The notes below the pieces were generated by a model. It worked only from the letters and a program-made list of their open reading frames with translations, was not told the DNA's origin and searched no databases. DNA of 64,000 nt from CAG-791 sp045130475 (lineage in GTDB: Bacteria; Bacillota; Clostridia; Lachnospirales; Lachnospiraceae), in contig JBGUPU010000065.1 of NCBI GenBank assembly GCA_045130475.1, positions 23,172 through 87,171 of the forward strand, given 5' to 3'. A program made the position numbers and the translations under genes. Below, piece by piece: positions 1 through 8,238 of the stretch (its first letter is position 1; every line of letters begins with the position of its first letter).

Positions 1-81
1 GCGGAAGAAAAGGTCATATTCAGGAAGAGGAGGACTGCAGATGCCCGAAAAACAGGTGCCCGGACAAGGAGGCAGGAATGA
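1..81 (+). CDS. possible 3' end of an upstream Tad-locus gene (partial)
   Basis: The first frame stays open from the window edge to a TGA at 79-81 and would encode a very basic tail rich in Arg and Lys. It runs up to the CpaE-like gene, as a preceding operon gene would. Twenty-six open codons are not strong evidence, and no domain can be recognised. In related loci this position is often held by a CpaB/SAF-type gene, but nothing here shows that. Confidence 0.2.
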   Translation, partial: AEEKVIFRKRRTADARKTGARTRRQE

Positions 82-1081
82 AAAAATGATCGCGGTCTGT
101 GACAGTGATCTGTCTTATGCAGGACGTTTGGTTGAGTACCTGCGGCAGGAGGCAGCTTTTCCTTTCGAGATCCGTCTGTATTCGAGTGCTCAGACTCTGC
201 TGACAGACGAGGATGCCCGCAGGGCGGATCTCCTTGTGATCGCCCAGTCGCAGTATACCTCTTCGGTAGAGCAGGCCGGATTCGCAGACCTGCTGGTCCT
301 CAACGAGAGCGATGTGCTTATGGAGAAACCCGACAACATCAGCAAGTTCCAGTCTATCGCGAATATTTCCGCACAGATCCGGTCGAAATGTGCGGGGGGA
401 GAGGAACCGGTTCTCCCGTCGCTCCGGCATGGGAGGCCTATGGTAAGGATCGGAGTCTACACACCGGTCACACGCTGCCTGCAGACGACTTTCAGCATGA
501 CGCTCGGCCAGATTCTGGCTAGCCGGCACAGAGTCCTTTATATGAACTTTGAGGCTTTTTCCGGACTGGATAAGATGCTTGCCCGCGACTTCAAAGGAAG
601 CGTGAGCGACCTGATCTATTACAACGAATGTGCTCGGGAGAAGCTGGCGGGACAGCTGGAAATGATGACGGAAGAAGCCGGCGGAATGGACTTTCTCCCG
701 CCGATGAAATCTTTTATTGAACTGCGGTCGATCAAAAAAGAACAGTGGAGCAGCCTTCTGCGGACGATCGGAAAGGTGACGGAATATGAGTATCTGATCA
801 TGGACCTGACGGAGCACACAGACGGCCTGCTGGATATCCTGCGTACCTGTGACAGGGTCTACACGATCGTGCGGGACGATACATTTTCCCGGGCACGCTG
901 TTTTCAGTATGAGGACCTGCTGCGCAGGATGAATTACGAGGATATCCGGATGCGCACGCAGTATTGGAAACTGCCGGTATTCCGCGAAATACCGGCGGGA
1001 ATAGAGGATCTGACACGCGGCGAGCTGGCGGTCTATATCCGCGGGCACCTGCTGCAGGACAGGGAAATCTATGACAGATGA
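41..1081 (+). CDS. CpaE/TadZ-like pilus assembly protein
   Basis: Likely pilus-localisation protein of the Tad secretion system. The N-terminal part (from MIAVCDSDLSYAGRL) resembles a receiver domain. From about residue 145 it resembles a degenerate MinD/ParA-type P-loop fold (VRIGVYTPVTRCLQTTFSMTLGQILA) in which the Lys of the Walker A loop is not obvious, as is common in clostridial TadZ proteins. An excellent ribosome site (GAGGAGGA, 6 nt spacing) supports the ATG at 41; an internal ATG at 86, where the receiver domain begins, is the alternative. The 3' end overlaps the cpaF start by 11 bases, so the two are translationally coupled. Family assignment rests on fold resemblance plus position directly before cpaF. 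Confidence 0.75.
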   Translation: MPEKQVPGQGGRNEKMIAVCDSDLSYAGRLVEYLRQEAAFPFEIRLYSSAQTLLTDEDARRADLLVIAQSQYTSSVEQAGFADLLVLNESDVLMEKPDNISKFQSIANISAQIRSKCAGGEEPVLPSLRHGRPMVRIGVYTPVTRCLQTTFSMTLGQILASRHRVLYMNFEAFSGLDKMLARDFKGSVSDLIYYNECAREKLAGQLEMMTEEAGGMDFLPPMKSFIELRSIKKEQWSSLLRTIGKVTEYEYLIMDLTEHTDGLLDILRTCDRVYTIVRDDTFSRARCFQYEDLLRRMNYEDIRMRTQYWKLPVFREIPAGIEDLTRGELAVYIRGHLLQDREIYDR

Positions 1082-1826
1082 AAAGAAGGGGACAGGGGCA
1101 TTGAGTGCTTATACACAGACCAGGGAGGAGATCCACAATGCGGTCATGCAGGGAATCGATTTTTCCCGGAGTGTCGAGGACAGAGAGGTCCTGGAGCTGA
1201 TCGACGATGAGATCGTCCGCGCAAAGCGCGCAGGGAGCCTGTCACTGGATGAGATGAAGAGGATGCGGCAGGAACTGTTCAACGCGATCCGGCGCCTGGA
1301 TATCCTGCAGGAACTGATCGAGGATTCCTCCGTCACGGAGATCATGATCAACGGCCCCGACAAGATTTTCATTGAACGCGCAGGAAAGGTAGTTAAGACC
1401 GGGCGGACCTTTGTGTCCCGGGAGAAGCTGGAGGATGTCGTGCAGCAGATCGTATCCGCCTGCAACCGCGTGGTCAACGAATCTTCTCCGATCGTTGACG
1501 CGAGGCTGGACAACGGGGACCGCGTCAATGTCGTTCTTCCGCCCGCCGCCCTGAACGGGCCGATCGTGACGATCCGGCGTTTCCCCGAGAAGCCGATCCG
1601 GATGGAGGACCTGCTGTCATTCGGTTCCCTTTCAGAGGAAATCGCTGCATTTCTGGACTGCATCGTACGGGCCGGATACAACATTTTTATCAGCGGAGGA
1701 ACCGGATCGGGAAAGACAACCTTCCTCAACGCGCTCTCCGAATATATACCCGCCGATGAGAGGGTCATCACCATCGATAATAAAGATTGCTTTTGCTGTC
1801 TTTTTACAGCTTTCATTATCTTTTGA
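1071..1826 (+). pseudogene. cpaF: cpaF (TadA) secretion ATPase, 5' fragment, interrupted
   Basis: N-terminal part of the hexameric ATPase that powers Tad pilus assembly. Residues 1-235 match CpaF: the N-terminal domain with EIMINGPDKIFIE (about 90-102), RLDNGDRVNVVLPP (145-158) and the Walker A motif SGGTGSGKTT (208-217). The family pattern continues as VITIED, but after VITI (residue 235) the frame runs into the mobile element and ends with 16 foreign residues (DNKDCFCC onward). The Walker B, His box and arginine-finger regions are therefore missing and lie at 8239-8808. The fragment keeps its start and ribosome-binding context but should not hydrolyse ATP productively. Splicing 1777 to 8256 restores the reading frame. 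Confidence 0.93.
1767..1777 (+). repeat. left attachment site core (attL)
   Basis: ATCACCATCGA here matches ATCTCCATCGA at 8245-8255 in 10 of 11 positions, with CCATCGA identical. It encodes the ITI segment of CpaF and sits where host coding sequence changes to AT-rich element sequence. Confidence 0.8.
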
Positions 1827-1903
1827 TAAATGCAGAGATTTTAGTGTTTTTCTTGCTCTATCTTTCAGTATCTTATGATGCTTTTTTATAGCTTAAATCT
1901 AAA

Positions 1904-1927
1904 ATAAGCGACAAATAAGAGACAAAA
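1904..1927. repeat. candidate integrase arm sites, left end
   Basis: ATAAGCGACAAATAAG (1904-1919) overlaps a second copy starting ATAAGAGACAAAA (1915-1927). A near-identical ATAAGAGACAAATAAG lies at 8131-8146, near the other end. Short direct repeats near both ends of a tyrosine-recombinase element are typical of arm-type integrase-binding sites; that role is inferred. Confidence 0.5.
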
Positions 1928-1939
1928 GAAGAGCTGTTA

Positions 1940-3307
1940 TCATGCTCTTTTTGTGTTCAGCATAGCACTAACTGTTGCACTTGCTTGTGCGTCTTTCTCT
2001 TTAAGAGCGTGAGCGTAAATATTCAGTGTTGTACCTATGTTCTTGTGTCCGAGTCTTGCAGAGATTGTCTTTACATCTGTGCCCCCTGCTACTAACAGTG
2101 TTGCGTGTGTGTGTCGTAAGTCGTGAACAGAAAGATGCGGCAACTGCTTTTCTTTCGGGACGCTTGCATTATGATTCTGTACAAGTCTATCTAACATTTT
2201 GTTAGGAGAAGACTTGTTAATCATATGCCCATCATACTGACTGAATACAAAATTATCATCTGGATTATCTCTGTTTCCTTTCCATGCAGACCCAAGCTCT
2301 AACATATGCATTTTCTGTTCTACACGCAATTCTTGAAGCATCAAGATTTCACTATGTTCTATAACAACACTTCTATAAGAGTTTTCTGTTTTTGGGTCTT
2401 TGATGTACTGTCCGCCCTTGCTGACTGCATATGCAACAGACTGTCTAATGCTGATTGTATCAGTCTTGAAGTCAATGTCTTTCCATGTGAGTGCTAACAG
2501 CTCACCGATACGACAACCGCTAAATACAGCTACTCTGAATAATGCTCTAAATGTATTGTACTGCAAGCGGGATACAGCTCTTGAATTGAAGCCATAGACA
2601 CTTGTTTTTTTGCCCCAGTCATAAGTAGCAGTGACAACACACGGAGCAGGATTATCAAGAGCTTCAAGAAAGATGTTAGTCTGCTCTGGTGTCAAATATC
2701 TGATTCTGCTCTGCTTTGTTACGTTCGGAAGCTCTGCATTTTTGCAGGGGTTATCATCTATGACTTTATACTTTTTAGCTAACGTCATAACGCTTTGTAA
2801 CTGTTTATGAAACGTAACAATAGAACCTCTTGAATAGCTCTCAGCTCTGCCGTTTTTACTTCCCTCTTGTGCTAACTTGCTGTACAGAACAGTCAAATGC
2901 TCTGGAGTGATACGGCCGATTTTTATTGATCCAATCTCGGGCATGATGACTTCATCAAGGTGCTTTGTATACATGTAATAAGTGCTATCAGCAAAATGAC
3001 TTTTTGCATACGGCTTCCATGACTGCTCATAGAAATCTATCAGACGAATTTTATCGCCCTTCATATAAGCCGCCCCTGTCATTCTCTTTTCAAGATTATC
3101 AGCATATAGCTGTACATCTTTCATTATAGAACTATCAGAACGTGGGTTGCCTTTGTCAGTGACAGCAGAAATGCCCATCTCGTCAAGTGTGTATGTTGTT
3201 GTCTCTTTGTTCTGAACACGCTTGCCATTCTTTACAAGATAACCTTTGTAAATAGTGATTCTATAAGTCGTGCCACGCTCACCCACACGCTTTTTGACGC
3301 TTGCCAT
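1940..3307 (-). CDS. int: tyrosine recombinase / integrase
   Basis: Site-specific recombinase expected to insert and excise the element at the CpaF core. It has 455 residues, the Tn916/phage-integrase size: an N-terminal arm-binding region, a SAM-like core-binding domain (about 85-190) and a catalytic domain. The catalytic set is visible: Arg266 (GCRIGE), His395 and Arg398 (HDLRH), His421 (LGH) and Tyr431 (NIYAH). The start is supported by AAAGGAG 8-9 nt upstream. It lies just inside the left end and is read toward the border, with the serine recombinase gene 32 bp upstream in the same direction. It appears intact, so excision is plausible. Confidence 0.95.
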   Translation of the reverse strand: MASVKKRVGERGTTYRITIYKGYLVKNGKRVQNKETTTYTLDEMGISAVTDKGNPRSDSSIMKDVQLYADNLEKRMTGAAYMKGDKIRLIDFYEQSWKPYAKSHFADSTYYMYTKHLDEVIMPEIGSIKIGRITPEHLTVLYSKLAQEGSKNGRAESYSRGSIVTFHKQLQSVMTLAKKYKVIDDNPCKNAELPNVTKQSRIRYLTPEQTNIFLEALDNPAPCVVTATYDWGKKTSVYGFNSRAVSRLQYNTFRALFRVAVFSGCRIGELLALTWKDIDFKTDTISIRQSVAYAVSKGGQYIKDPKTENSYRSVVIEHSEILMLQELRVEQKMHMLELGSAWKGNRDNPDDNFVFSQYDGHMINKSSPNKMLDRLVQNHNASVPKEKQLPHLSVHDLRHTHATLLVAGGTDVKTISARLGHKNIGTTLNIYAHALKEKDAQASATVSAMLNTKRA

Positions 3308-3339
3308 GATATTTTCTCCTTTCGTGTGTACCTGCGTTA

Positions 3340-4074
3340 TCAGTTATCTATAAATTCAACTGTAACAGTATCATTCCCAATGTTCACTTCATAGCCGTGC
3401 AGACCTTTCATTTCACGTTTGTATTTGTAATATGTGTTTCTGCTCAGACCTGTGAGTTTCATTACATCTGCATCGGGAAGAGTGCCATCAAAGTCTTTGC
3501 TGTACTTCTGAATCTGTGCTTTTGCTTCAATAGATTTCTTTGTTGTCAGTTTTGCCCCCTGCTTCTGCCCAATCTGCTTACCGTTAATGCGTGCTGTCTC
3601 AATTCCTTCTTTTGTACGTTGATGTAAATCATCAACTTCTTTCTGTGACTGCTCAAAAGCAATACGAATCTGCTTTTGAGCTAACTTTCTAAAATAATTG
3701 TTCAGTCCTTTGAAGATTTCATCTTCATCTGTACCAGTCAGCTCAATTTTGTCTTTCAGACTGTCTGCATAGGTATCTGTATTTATGTATGCTTCTTTGA
3801 GAAATACTAAATTTACACCTCTGTCAAACAATTCAAAATATGTCTTGATTCCATCATCTGCATTTCTGCTCATTCTGCTGACACTATCGAATACAAGTGT
3901 GTCTCCTGCTTTTACTTTCTTAAACAGCTTGTTCCACTCGGGCCTGTCTAACTTTGTACCCGTATATGCTTCTTGAAAAATCACTGCATCGGGATAGCTT
4001 GCTTTGATGTTTCTAATCTGCCTTTCAATGCTCTGCTGTTTTGTGCTGATTCTGCAATATCCGTAAATACACAT
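3340..4074 (-). CDS. serine recombinase (resolvase/invertase family)
   Basis: Small serine recombinase of 244 residues. The N-terminal catalytic domain starts GYCRISTKQQSIERQ with nucleophile Ser10 and has the family blocks DRPEWNKLF and DTLVFDSVSRMSRN. The C-terminal part carries a helix-turn-helix (DADVMKLTGLSRNTYYKYKR). Such enzymes resolve or invert DNA between short sites. Finding one beside a tyrosine integrase in so small an element is unusual; it may resolve multimers or be a relic of another element. AAGGAG precedes the ATG. A minus-strand promoter at 4126-4154 sits just upstream, so this gene and int can be transcribed together. Confidence 0.92.
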   Translation of the reverse strand: MCIYGYCRISTKQQSIERQIRNIKASYPDAVIFQEAYTGTKLDRPEWNKLFKKVKAGDTLVFDSVSRMSRNADDGIKTYFELFDRGVNLVFLKEAYINTDTYADSLKDKIELTGTDEDEIFKGLNNYFRKLAQKQIRIAFEQSQKEVDDLHQRTKEGIETARINGKQIGQKQGAKLTTKKSIEAKAQIQKYSKDFDGTLPDADVMKLTGLSRNTYYKYKREMKGLHGYEVNIGNDTVTVEFIDN

Positions 4075-4125
4075 GTCTGACTCCTTTCTGTATCAAATCA
4101 AACGAACGTTAAAACTGCTACTAAT

Positions 4126-4154
4126 AATATAGCACAGTATGATACTAAAATCAA
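4126..4154 (-). promoter_or_regulatory. promoter for the recombinase pair
   Basis: On the minus strand, TTGATT (4154-4149) and TATATT (4131-4126) are separated by 17 bp, close to a sigma-A promoter. It lies about 50 bp upstream of the serine recombinase start. Confidence 0.5.
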
Positions 4155-4216
4155 TGAGTTTTAATACTATTCGTATATACGTTAGATTTAATACTGCTCA
4201 TTGCTCTGATATTGTG

Positions 4217-4256
4217 ACAGCAGACTAATAACGCTTTAGCGCAATCAGTCTGCTGT
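4217..4256. terminator. nested hairpin between the excisionase-like and recombinase genes
   Basis: ACAGCAGACT (4217-4226) pairs with AGTCTGCTGT (4247-4256), with a small CGCT/AGCG hairpin inside. There is no clear U-tract, so it could be a weak terminator or a protein-binding site controlling recombinase expression. Confidence 0.35.
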
Positions 4257-4284
4257 CTATGAAAAATGAAAGGAGTATATAGTC

Positions 4285-4327
4285 ACAAGTGCGCACAATG
4301 GCAAGAATAAAGGAGCGGCGCACTTGT
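4285..4327. repeat. 10-bp inverted repeat beside the excisionase-like gene
   Basis: ACAAGTGCGC (4285-4294) and GCGCACTTGT (4318-4327) are exact inverted copies separated by 23 bp, just downstream of the excisionase-like gene. Spaced exact repeats of this length suggest a recombinase or regulator site. Confidence 0.4.
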
Positions 4328-4336
4328 ACGAAGCTA

Positions 4337-4522
4337 TTATGCAGAATCTTGTGTATTCAGATATTCAATCAGCCTTTCAAGATTCACCAGATATTTATTG
4401 CCCGCTTTTGTGTATACAATTTTGTTATCCCAACAAAGCTGTCTAATATAGTGTGCAGGCAGATTTGTGACTTTTGCAGTCTCATTTATTGTTAGCATTG
4501 TAGGGATTTTAATGTTATCCAT
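4337..4522 (-). CDS. xis: excisionase-like MerR-type HTH protein
   Basis: A 61-residue DNA-binding protein of the excisionase (helix-turn-helix type 17) pattern: MLTINETAKVTNLPAHYIRQLCWDNKIVYTKAGNKYLVNLERLIEYL spans nearly the whole protein, with a winged HTH recognising DNA and a C-terminal helix. Such proteins bend attachment-site DNA and turn the integrase toward excision. It is upstream of both recombinases on the same strand. Its presence argues that the element can leave cpaF. Confidence 0.8.
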   Translation of the reverse strand: MDNIKIPTMLTINETAKVTNLPAHYIRQLCWDNKIVYTKAGNKYLVNLERLIEYLNTQDSA

Positions 4523-4649
4523 AAATAACCTCTATATTCATAAAACTGCTCAGAATCGTTTCTAAGCGACTTTAGCTCATTCGTGTGCAGATATACTAAA
4601 AACAGCGCAAAACTCAATACAGACGCTCTCAGACGCTTTGAACGACTTA

Positions 4650-5348
4650 TTACACGCTTCTGCTGTATAAATTCGCTTGTGCAGTGTGTGCAGTCAGCAG
4701 AACAGTGTCAAATTGATGCTTTGCAGACTCTGGAACGTCTGCCGATCCATAATCAGATAATCCGTGTCCGTCACCGATGATTTCTAACTTGTCGTGAACA
4801 GTGGTTAAAGCATCACTGTCAAAGAGATTAATCTCTATCGGGTCTTGAAGAATCAGACCGTTTACGGAAATCTTGTAAAGAATCTTCAATGCTTCCTCTG
4901 CAAACCATTTGTAGACATCTAACAGCTCTGCGGGTAAATGTATTTCAATCTTGTTCAATGCTAATGACTCTGGCTGTCTCTTGATGAAATCAGAGATAAT
5001 GCGGAGCATGGTAAAGTTTGATTTATACCGTTCCACGAAGCCTTCAATTTCTGCCGGAGAAAGAGATATGCCAGACTCAAACAGAAATCTATCAGCAGTC
5101 AGATAACCGACATTCGGGAAATTCGCATTTGCAAGATAGCGGCGTACATTAGAAAAAATATTTTCAATTTCATTCTGGGCAGCCGTATATTGTTCTGCTT
5201 GCTTTGCTCTGATAGTGTTATTCTTTTCTTCTGCAATTTCAGGCATGTAATAATCTCGATTGCGTACAATCTGCTCATTACCTGCTTTCTGCTGTTCTAA
5301 GTATTTCTCCATGACTCTCTTCATCTGATTAACGTACATATTCGGCAT
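4650..5348 (-). CDS. hypothetical element protein (232 aa)
   Basis: No family recognised. The N-terminal 70 residues are charged and look helical or coiled (VNQMKRVMEKYLEQQKAG onward), followed by a mixed domain with HLPAELLDVYKWFAEEALKILY. There is no signal peptide or membrane segment. The ATG at 5348 is chosen because GGAGG lies 8 nt upstream; an ATG at 5363 overlaps the stop of the preceding gene. Position in a co-directional run of short genes suggests an element-specific replication, packaging or regulatory role, but nothing in the sequence shows which. Confidence 0.6.
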   Translation of the reverse strand: MPNMYVNQMKRVMEKYLEQQKAGNEQIVRNRDYYMPEIAEEKNNTIRAKQAEQYTAAQNEIENIFSNVRRYLANANFPNVGYLTADRFLFESGISLSPAEIEGFVERYKSNFTMLRIISDFIKRQPESLALNKIEIHLPAELLDVYKWFAEEALKILYKISVNGLILQDPIEINLFDSDALTTVHDKLEIIGDGHGLSDYGSADVPESAKHQFDTVLLTAHTAQANLYSRSV

Positions 5349-5362
5349 GATCATTACCTCCA

Positions 5363-5671
5363 TTATTTGTTTAATAGATTCTTTTCTTGTAACTTTGTAA
5401 CTTTGGCACGACAGAGTAAAAACGGCTCTTCGATAATCGGTTCAGTCACAACAGAATCTTGACTTAATCCCGACGCTTCGATTGCTTTTGCTATGTCGTT
5501 ATCATTCTCTGCAAGTGCAGTAAGATACTGTTGGTATCCTGTCAGGTTTTCTGTCTCTTCTGGGCGTCTGCTGAAATCAATAAAGATTGAGATTTCAGCC
5601 GTGCCGTAAACGCTATCTAATGACTTCAATCTACAAACTTCTTTTTGTGCTTGCCTCAACAGCGTGTTCAT
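5363..5671 (-). CDS. hypothetical element protein (102 aa)
   Basis: Small soluble protein with an N-terminal basic helix (LLRQAQKEVCRLKSLDSVYG) and an acidic middle. Its stop overlaps the region of the next gene's start, suggesting coupled translation. No motif gives a function. A GGGGG ribosome site lies about 12 nt before the ATG. A short unannotated stretch of about 190 bp separates it from the HTH gene at 5859. Confidence 0.5.
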   Translation of the reverse strand: MNTLLRQAQKEVCRLKSLDSVYGTAEISIFIDFSRRPEETENLTGYQQYLTALAENDNDIAKAIEASGLSQDSVVTEPIIEEPFLLCRAKVTKLQEKNLLNK

Positions 5672-5858
5672 TCTTCATAAACCCCCTTTTTCCTGGACAG
5701 GTATAAAATTGACGCTCTTTTTTTTGACGCTCAAAAAATCTGAGGTCGAAAGCTATTTGTGCCGTCGTGTTTAGTGATGCTAAACATCGTGTATACACCC
5801 CCTATGCGCTAATATTCATATTTGTTAATCTTTGTGTTCGAATTTACGAATCGCAGGC

Positions 5859-6224
5859 TCAAAGGTTCTGCTGTTCACTTCTTTGAATTTCTTTCAATTC
5901 TTCGATGTCACGGAAGAGGTCTTGTACAACACTGTAATCTGTTAAAGTGTTCAGTATTTTGCAAGCGGCGTTATACTGCACAAACGGATTCGGATTATCC
6001 AGTAGCTGTACAAGTACATCAACAGCTTTTCGGGCATTTGCTGTCAGGTCTGCATAAACAGAATCTAATATTCTTTTTCTGTACTGCGATAATAAGGTCT
6101 GAAATTCTTCTGTATTCACACGCCGACAAACTTGCTGTTTTGACATGTTCAGCTCTCGGGCAATATCAGCTTGTGATTGACCTGATAACATCATGCTGAG
6201 TAACTGGTCATTTGTGGCTTTCAT
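5859..6224 (-). CDS. HTH protein resembling a small-terminase N-terminus
   Basis: A 121-residue protein. An N-terminal helix-turn-helix (MMLSGQSQADIARELNMSK, about 11-30) is followed by an all-helical segment ending AVDVLVQLLDNPNPFVQYNAACKIL. This layout resembles the DNA-recognition part of phage small terminase subunits (phBC6A51-like) and HTH regulators on integrative elements. The start ATG overlaps the TGA of the upstream gene (ATGA), so the two are translationally coupled, and AAGGTG precedes it. With no large terminase nearby, a satellite-type packaging recogniser or a regulator are both possible. Confidence 0.6.
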   Translation of the reverse strand: MKATNDQLLSMMLSGQSQADIARELNMSKQQVCRRVNTEEFQTLLSQYRKRILDSVYADLTANARKAVDVLVQLLDNPNPFVQYNAACKILNTLTDYSVVQDLFRDIEELKEIQRSEQQNL

Positions 6225-6511
6225 GCTGTATCACCTTCTTTCGGTTTAGCTGTAAAATCTGATATGAATCTATCTCTGAATACTTCGGCTTCATCATGTG
6301 GCAGATAGTATACAGACTTGAACGGCTCTTCGTTCTTTGTTCTCAGTAATACAGTCACTCTTGTTATGTGTCGTGCCTCTGCCTGTGATAACTTTATACT
6401 CTGCTCTGGATCATGTCGGGGATTGTAACGATACAGCCGGCAGAGGGAGAGCAGATGTATATAGCAGAGGTCTATATCACTCACGCTTTTTATCCACGGT
6501 ATGTTATACAT
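6221..6511 (-). CDS. hypothetical element protein (96 aa)
   Basis: Short protein with no recognisable domain, containing the segment KLSQAEARHITRVTVLLRT and an acidic C-terminus. It is coupled by a 4-bp overlap to the HTH gene downstream. The 190 bp between it and the next gene upstream holds no clear gene. Confidence 0.45.
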   Translation of the reverse strand: MYNIPWIKSVSDIDLCYIHLLSLCRLYRYNPRHDPEQSIKLSQAEARHITRVTVLLRTKNEEPFKSVYYLPHDEAEVFRDRFISDFTAKPKEGDTA

Positions 6512-6699
6512 TTGCTATCACCTTATCAATCAGCAGAGCTATAACGAGTGCGGCGGATAAAGAAAGAGTCAAAATTTTATATCTAAATATCTGCAATTTC
6601 AGGTCTACAATGATTTCACTTGCTAACGGTAAATCACTATACTGCTTTCCATATATTTTTTTGCTCATCATATTCTTCATTATTTGTTACCTCGTAAGA

Positions 6700-6987
6700 T
6701 TAAAAAACTGGGTCTCCTGTAAGTGTCGTGTGAAACTCATTACAAACAACAGTAATGAATCTATCTGCTTCTTCGGCTTCTGTTGAACGGTAAAAATTGT
6801 AAGAATGAATCTGCTTATTCCCCGTCCTGCTGTTCTGGTAAAAGACACGAACACAGAACACTTTCTCCATCGGTTCGTTTTCAACTTTCCAGATGAAATA
6901 ACTTGGACGCATTGCCATGAATGTAAAAACATTCATTAGTGCAATATCACTTCTGGACTGTTTACGAATTTCATCATAGGACAACAT
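6700..6987 (-). CDS. hypothetical element protein (95 aa)
   Basis: Small protein with a good ribosome site (AAAGGAAG, about 9 nt from the ATG) and alternating charged and aromatic residues (YFIWKVENEPMEKVFCVRVFYQ) suggesting a beta-rich fold. No family recognised. It is co-directional with the rest of the element. Confidence 0.5.
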   Translation of the reverse strand: MLSYDEIRKQSRSDIALMNVFTFMAMRPSYFIWKVENEPMEKVFCVRVFYQNSRTGNKQIHSYNFYRSTEAEEADRFITVVCNEFHTTLTGDPVF

Positions 6988-7135
6988 AATCTGTACTTCC
7001 TTTCTGTTAGAATTAAGTATTACTTGTTAGCTATATTAATAATATCGTTTTTGACTGCTCTCAAATCTTCTGGAAGTCGCATAAACACTGACTCTCAGAG
7101 CTTTTCGGATAGAAAAAAGTTTGCAAAATAAATAG

Positions 7136-7609
7136 TCATTCTTTAGCAAATTCCTTAAAATCAAACTCACCGCCAGAGCGTTCTATATCAGCTTGTCTAA
7201 ATGAATATTGAACCCAGTTTTTTGCGTGTGCTCCGGTGCACGACCCTTTGCTTTCAACCTTGCAAATCTTCTTCCAGTAATGTAAATCAAGGTCATTTTT
7301 TATCTTATGTGCGGTACTATATGCGCTCTTGTCAGCATTGCCTTTGACAGATATATGCACATGCCCATCTACTTTCGACCCTTTGACAATCTTTCGTGGG
7401 CGACCCCTTTTCCCAGACCTGATAACGTCTTGTTTAGCTGTACTTGAATCTGTTGTGGAATAGCACGCCAGCCAAGACATATTATCTTTTTCACAAAAGT
7501 ATCTTGTACGTCTTGTGATGTAGCTAAAATCATCAATAGACAATGGCGTTATATTTACATGCAGGCCATATATAACTGCATCAAGGTCTGTAACTGTTCT
7601 CTTTTTCAT
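7136..7609 (-). CDS. possible HUH-type replication protein of the element
   Basis: A 157-residue protein. DGHVHISVKG puts a His-Val-His triad at residues 83-85 after a basic stretch (SGKRGRPRKIVKGSKV). Downstream come YWKK (Tyr111) and NWVQYSFRQAD (Tyr135). A metal-binding HUH motif followed by a Tyr block is the layout of small rolling-circle Rep endonucleases, but the match is only to these motifs. The start at 7609 is chosen because the previous gene's TGA lies 1 nt upstream, giving coupled translation, and MKKRT begins there. The alternative is an unrelated phage-type protein of unknown role. Confidence 0.45.
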   Translation of the reverse strand: MKKRTVTDLDAVIYGLHVNITPLSIDDFSYITRRTRYFCEKDNMSWLACYSTTDSSTAKQDVIRSGKRGRPRKIVKGSKVDGHVHISVKGNADKSAYSTAHKIKNDLDLHYWKKICKVESKGSCTGAHAKNWVQYSFRQADIERSGGEFDFKEFAKE

Positions 7610-7610
7610 G

Positions 7611-7877
7611 TCAAAGCTCCGCAGTAATAGATGTAAATTCGTTACCGTCTTTATACATCTCAGCGACTTCCTGACAGATAGAAAGAATCTCCTCTTTATC
7701 CACATCGTCACCAATAACGACTAAATCAAGAGCTTTTTCTTTGTCCTCACTTCTGCCGATAATGACAAAAGTAATATCAGAAAGTAAAAGAGTCTCAAAT
7801 ACGCTTTGCAGGACTTTTAACTGTTCATCGTCTGCATGTTCTGTATGAAAAACTGGGATTGTATACCCTCTGCCCAT
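7611..7877 (-). CDS. hypothetical element protein (88 aa), first gene of the element
   Basis: Acidic 88-residue protein (ALDLVVIGDDVDKEEILSIC) with no recognised domain. The ATG at 7877 has AAAGGAG 7-8 nt upstream, better than upstream in-frame starts that would fall within the leader hairpin. It is the promoter-proximal gene of the minus-strand operon and is coupled to the possible HUH gene by 1 nt. A small regulatory partner is possible but unproven. Confidence 0.5.
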   Translation of the reverse strand: MGRGYTIPVFHTEHADDEQLKVLQSVFETLLLSDITFVIIGRSEDKEKALDLVVIGDDVDKEEILSICQEVAEMYKDGNEFTSITAEL

Positions 7878-7906
7878 ATGCTTTTCTCCTTTCAGCAAAA
7901 AACAAA

Positions 7907-7960
7907 AAGCGCAGAAAGATTGCAGTGTCATAACGCACACTGTGCAATCTTTCTGCGCTT
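7907..7960 (-). promoter_or_regulatory. long leader hairpin (attenuator or origin-type structure)
   Basis: AAGCGCAGAAAGATTGCA (7907-7924) pairs perfectly with TGCAATCTTTCTGCGCTT (7943-7960), and a further 6-bp CAGTGT/ACACTG stem sits inside beyond a 2-nt bulge. Read on the minus strand, the 18-bp stem is followed by a U-rich run (TTTTTGTTTTTTG) just before the ribosome site of the first element gene. That is the layout of an attenuator. A cruciform serving as a replication origin is the alternative, given the neighbouring HUH-like gene. Confidence 0.65.
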
Positions 7961-8016
7961 CTACCCGACTTTTTGCGCTTTACGATATTTTCATGCGGGT
8001 TTTTATCTCTGTAAGT

Positions 8017-8045
8017 ATATTATCATAGATTTCATAAATATGCAA
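8017..8045 (-). promoter_or_regulatory. promoter for the element's minus-strand operon
   Basis: On the minus strand TTGCAT (8045-8040) and TAATAT (8022-8017) are spaced by 17 bp. Transcription would begin just upstream of the leader hairpin at 7907-7960. The surrounding 300 bp (7880-8240) hold no gene, only this promoter, the hairpin, a bidirectional terminator and the right-end repeats. Confidence 0.5.
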
Positions 8046-8130
8046 GTGTAAATTTGAATATATTCGACTTGATGAATTTTTCAAGTTTGAGCAGTTTTTT
8101 GATAAAATCGGCAAGTAAAGTATTAAAAAA

Positions 8131-8146
8131 ATAAGAGACAAATAAG
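8131..8146. repeat. candidate integrase arm site, right end
   Basis: ATAAGAGACAAATAAG matches the left-end copy at 1904-1919 in 15 of 16 positions, about 110 bp inside the right border. Confidence 0.5.
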
Positions 8147-8159
8147 CTACAAAATGAGA

Positions 8160-8187
8160 AAAAGCACTCTGCAATTAGAGTGCTTTT
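8160..8187. terminator. bidirectional terminator near the element's right end
   Basis: AAAAGCACTCT and AGAGTGCTTTT form an 11-bp stem around GCAATT, with A-rich and T-rich tails on both sides. It would insulate element transcription from the pilus operon in either direction. Confidence 0.7.
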
Positions 8188-8238
8188 TTCTCTGAGAGTC
8201 GCATAAATACTGAGTATTTTACTAACGCTGTGTAGTAA

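Noticed and set aside
1071..1826. The cpaF 5' fragment as a complete short functional gene
   Set aside because: The last 16 residues are encoded by the mobile element, and the Walker B and His-box regions needed for activity are on the other side of the insertion.
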